Both the position numbers and the translations under genes were made by a program. Below are positions 5,182 through 6,244 of a stretch of DNA of 6,244 nucleotides, piece by piece. Below the pieces are notes generated by a model. That model had not been told where the DNA came from. It did not search any database and saw only the letters and a program-made list of their open reading frames with translations. The stretch's first letter is position 1; the number at the start of each line of letters is the position of its first letter. Source of the DNA: Gemmatimonadota bacterium (GTDB taxonomy: Bacteria; Gemmatimonadota; Gemmatimonadetes; Gemmatimonadales; GWC2-71-9); the NCBI GenBank assembly GCA_029884275.1, contig JAOUIC010000112.1, forward strand, positions 1 to 6,244, in the 5' to 3' direction.

Positions 5182-6244
5182 ATGAACTCACGCCTGCCCA
5201 GCGGTCTTTCCCGAGCCCAGCTGCTGGAGCTCTACTACTGGATGCGGCTCACCCGGTCGCTCGAGGAGCGGCTCGTGAGCCTGCACCGGCAGGGGAAGGT
5301 GGTGGGCGGCTTGTTCCGCTCGCTGGGGCAGGAGGCCGACGCGGTGGGGAGTGCCTATGCCCTGGAGGCAGGCGATATCCTCAGCCCGCTGATCCGCAAC
5401 CTCGGGTCAATGCTGGTGAAGGGCGCCACGCCGCTGGAGGTGTTGCGGCAGTACATGGCCAAGGCCGAGAGCCCCACCGCCGGCCGCGAACTCAACATCC
5501 ATTTCAACGATCTCGAGCGCGGCTTTCTGGGTCAGATCTCGCCGCTCGGCGACATGGTCCCGGTCATGGCCGGCATCGCCCTGTACTTCAAGATCACGCG
5601 GCAGCCGCGGGTCGGGCTGGTCTATGTGGGCGACGGCGCGATGAGCACCGGCGCCTTTCACGAGGGGATCAATTTTGCGGCCGTGCAGCAGCTGCCTCTC
5701 GTGGTGGTGTGCGAGAACAACGGTTACGCCTACAGCACCCCGACGCGCCTGCAGACTCGTGCAGCCAGGCTGGCCGACAAGGCCGCGGGATACGGCATTC
5801 CTGGCGTACGGGGGGACGGGAACGATGTGCTGGAGACCTATGAGGTGACCCGGGATGCCGTCGCCCGGGCCCGCGCGGGGGAGGGCCCGACGCTGGTGGA
5901 GCTCGTGACCTATCGGCGGCGGGGCCACGCCGAGCATGACAACCAGTCGTATGTCCCGGCCGGTGAGATCGAATCGTGGGCCGAGCGGGATCCGGTCGAC
6001 CGGTATCGGCGACGCCTGCTGGCTGAGGCATGGGCCGACCCCGACGCGGTGTCCGGCATCGATGTCCGTGTCGACCGTGAACTCGACGGGGCGCTGGCGA
6101 CCTGCCTCGACGAACCCTTCCCCGATCCTGCAACCGCGCTTGGCGGAGTCTATGCCACTCCTCCCTCAGCGCCGTTGGAGTGGTACCGCGGGATCCCCTC
6201 GGAGGGCCGGCCTGGCGGACCAACCGCCCAATCGCCCAACCGCC
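5182..6244 (+). CDS. 2-oxo acid dehydrogenase E1 component, alpha subunit (3' end outside window)
   Basis: The frame from ATG 5182 is open to the window end (354 codons). E1 alpha and beta together decarboxylate a 2-oxo acid (pyruvate or a branched-chain 2-oxo acid) with thiamine diphosphate and pass the acyl group to the lipoyl E2 core. The thiamine diphosphate/Mg motif is complete: GDGAMSTG (Gly150-Asp151-Gly152), 26 residues, then ENNGYAYS (Asn179-Asn180). Other landmarks are YYWMRLTRSLEERL (18-31), SLGQEADAVG (47-56), SPLIRNLG, and the active-site loop RRRGHAEHDNQSYVP (245-259), equivalent to the GHSxxDD loop of relatives. The normal alpha chain seems to finish near ATALGGVYA (about residue 328); a Pro/Gly-rich tail then enters an 8-bp tandem repeat, so the true end, or a fusion to the beta subunit, is not visible. 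Pyruvate versus branched-chain specificity is undecided. It starts 17 nt after the amidohydrolase stop, with no clear ribosome site, suggesting the same transcript. Confidence 0.9.
   Translation, partial: MNSRLPSGLSRAQLLELYYWMRLTRSLEERLVSLHRQGKVVGGLFRSLGQEADAVGSAYALEAGDILSPLIRNLGSMLVKGATPLEVLRQYMAKAESPTAGRELNIHFNDLERGFLGQISPLGDMVPVMAGIALYFKITRQPRVGLVYVGDGAMSTGAFHEGINFAAVQQLPLVVVCENNGYAYSTPTRLQTRAARLADKAAGYGIPGVRGDGNDVLETYEVTRDAVARARAGEGPTLVELVTYRRRGHAEHDNQSYVPAGEIESWAERDPVDRYRRRLLAEAWADPDAVSGIDVRVDRELDGALATCLDEPFPDPATALGGVYATPPSAPLEWYRGIPSEGRPGGPTAQSPNR
6221..6244. repeat. 8-bp tandem repeat CAAYCGCC, three units, running off the window
   Basis: CAACCGCC, CAATCGCC and CAACCGCC are contiguous at 6221-6228, 6229-6236 and 6237-6244; they differ only by C/T at the fourth base. 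The array reaches the last base, so its length is unknown. It is read in the E1 alpha frame as PTAQSPNR. The unit contains no stop codon in any frame on either strand. Confidence 0.7.

Noticed and set aside
5407..5937. Minus-strand open frame of 176 codons
   Set aside because: Lies wholly opposite the E1 alpha thiamine-diphosphate domain, which is clearly coding on the + strand.
6221..6244. CRISPR-like repeat
   Set aside because: Units are only 8 bp and directly adjacent with no spacers; this is a simple tandem repeat.

Overview
The window is a GC-rich bacterial chromosome segment with all supported genes on the + strand: five confident protein-coding genes (the first and last cut by the window edges) and one small unrecognised gene. 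Strong G/C preference at third codon positions, GTG and TTG starts, and a secreted-type M28 peptidase next to a secreted-type M20 amidohydrolase would suit a soil or sediment bacterium such as a Gemmatimonadota member. That placement is an inference from protein flavour, not something the sequence proves.

Layout. 1-408: C-terminal part of an M28 zinc peptidase, followed by a hairpin with a perfect 12-bp stem (430-465) that probably ends its transcript. 483-1790: complete acetyl-CoA hydrolase/4-hydroxybutyrate CoA-transferase family enzyme. 1791-1897: spacer with a 16-bp palindrome just ahead of a small TTG-start gene. 1898-2254: unrecognised 118-residue, probably beta-rich protein. 2255-2359: GC-rich spacer with a possible terminator. 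2360-3814: flavoprotein of the soluble (Si-specific) NAD(P)+ transhydrogenase type, lacking both redox cysteines and the catalytic histidine of lipoamide dehydrogenases. 3860-5164: M20D amidohydrolase with all expected metal ligands and a probable signal peptide. 5182-6244: E1 alpha subunit of a thiamine-diphosphate 2-oxo acid dehydrogenase, still open at the window end, where its frame runs into an 8-bp tandem repeat.

The last three genes are closely spaced (45 and 17 nt) and may be co-transcribed. A theme of acyl-CoA and redox metabolism (CoA transfer, NADH/NADPH balancing, oxidative decarboxylation of 2-oxo acids) plus extracytoplasmic peptide or amide hydrolysis fits amino-acid catabolism, but the link is circumstantial. 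I found no RNA gene, CRISPR array, insertion sequence, phage or defence module, and no convincing new system. The points most worth a second look are the repeat at the 3' edge, the cysteine-less transhydrogenase and the small orphan gene with its upstream palindrome.
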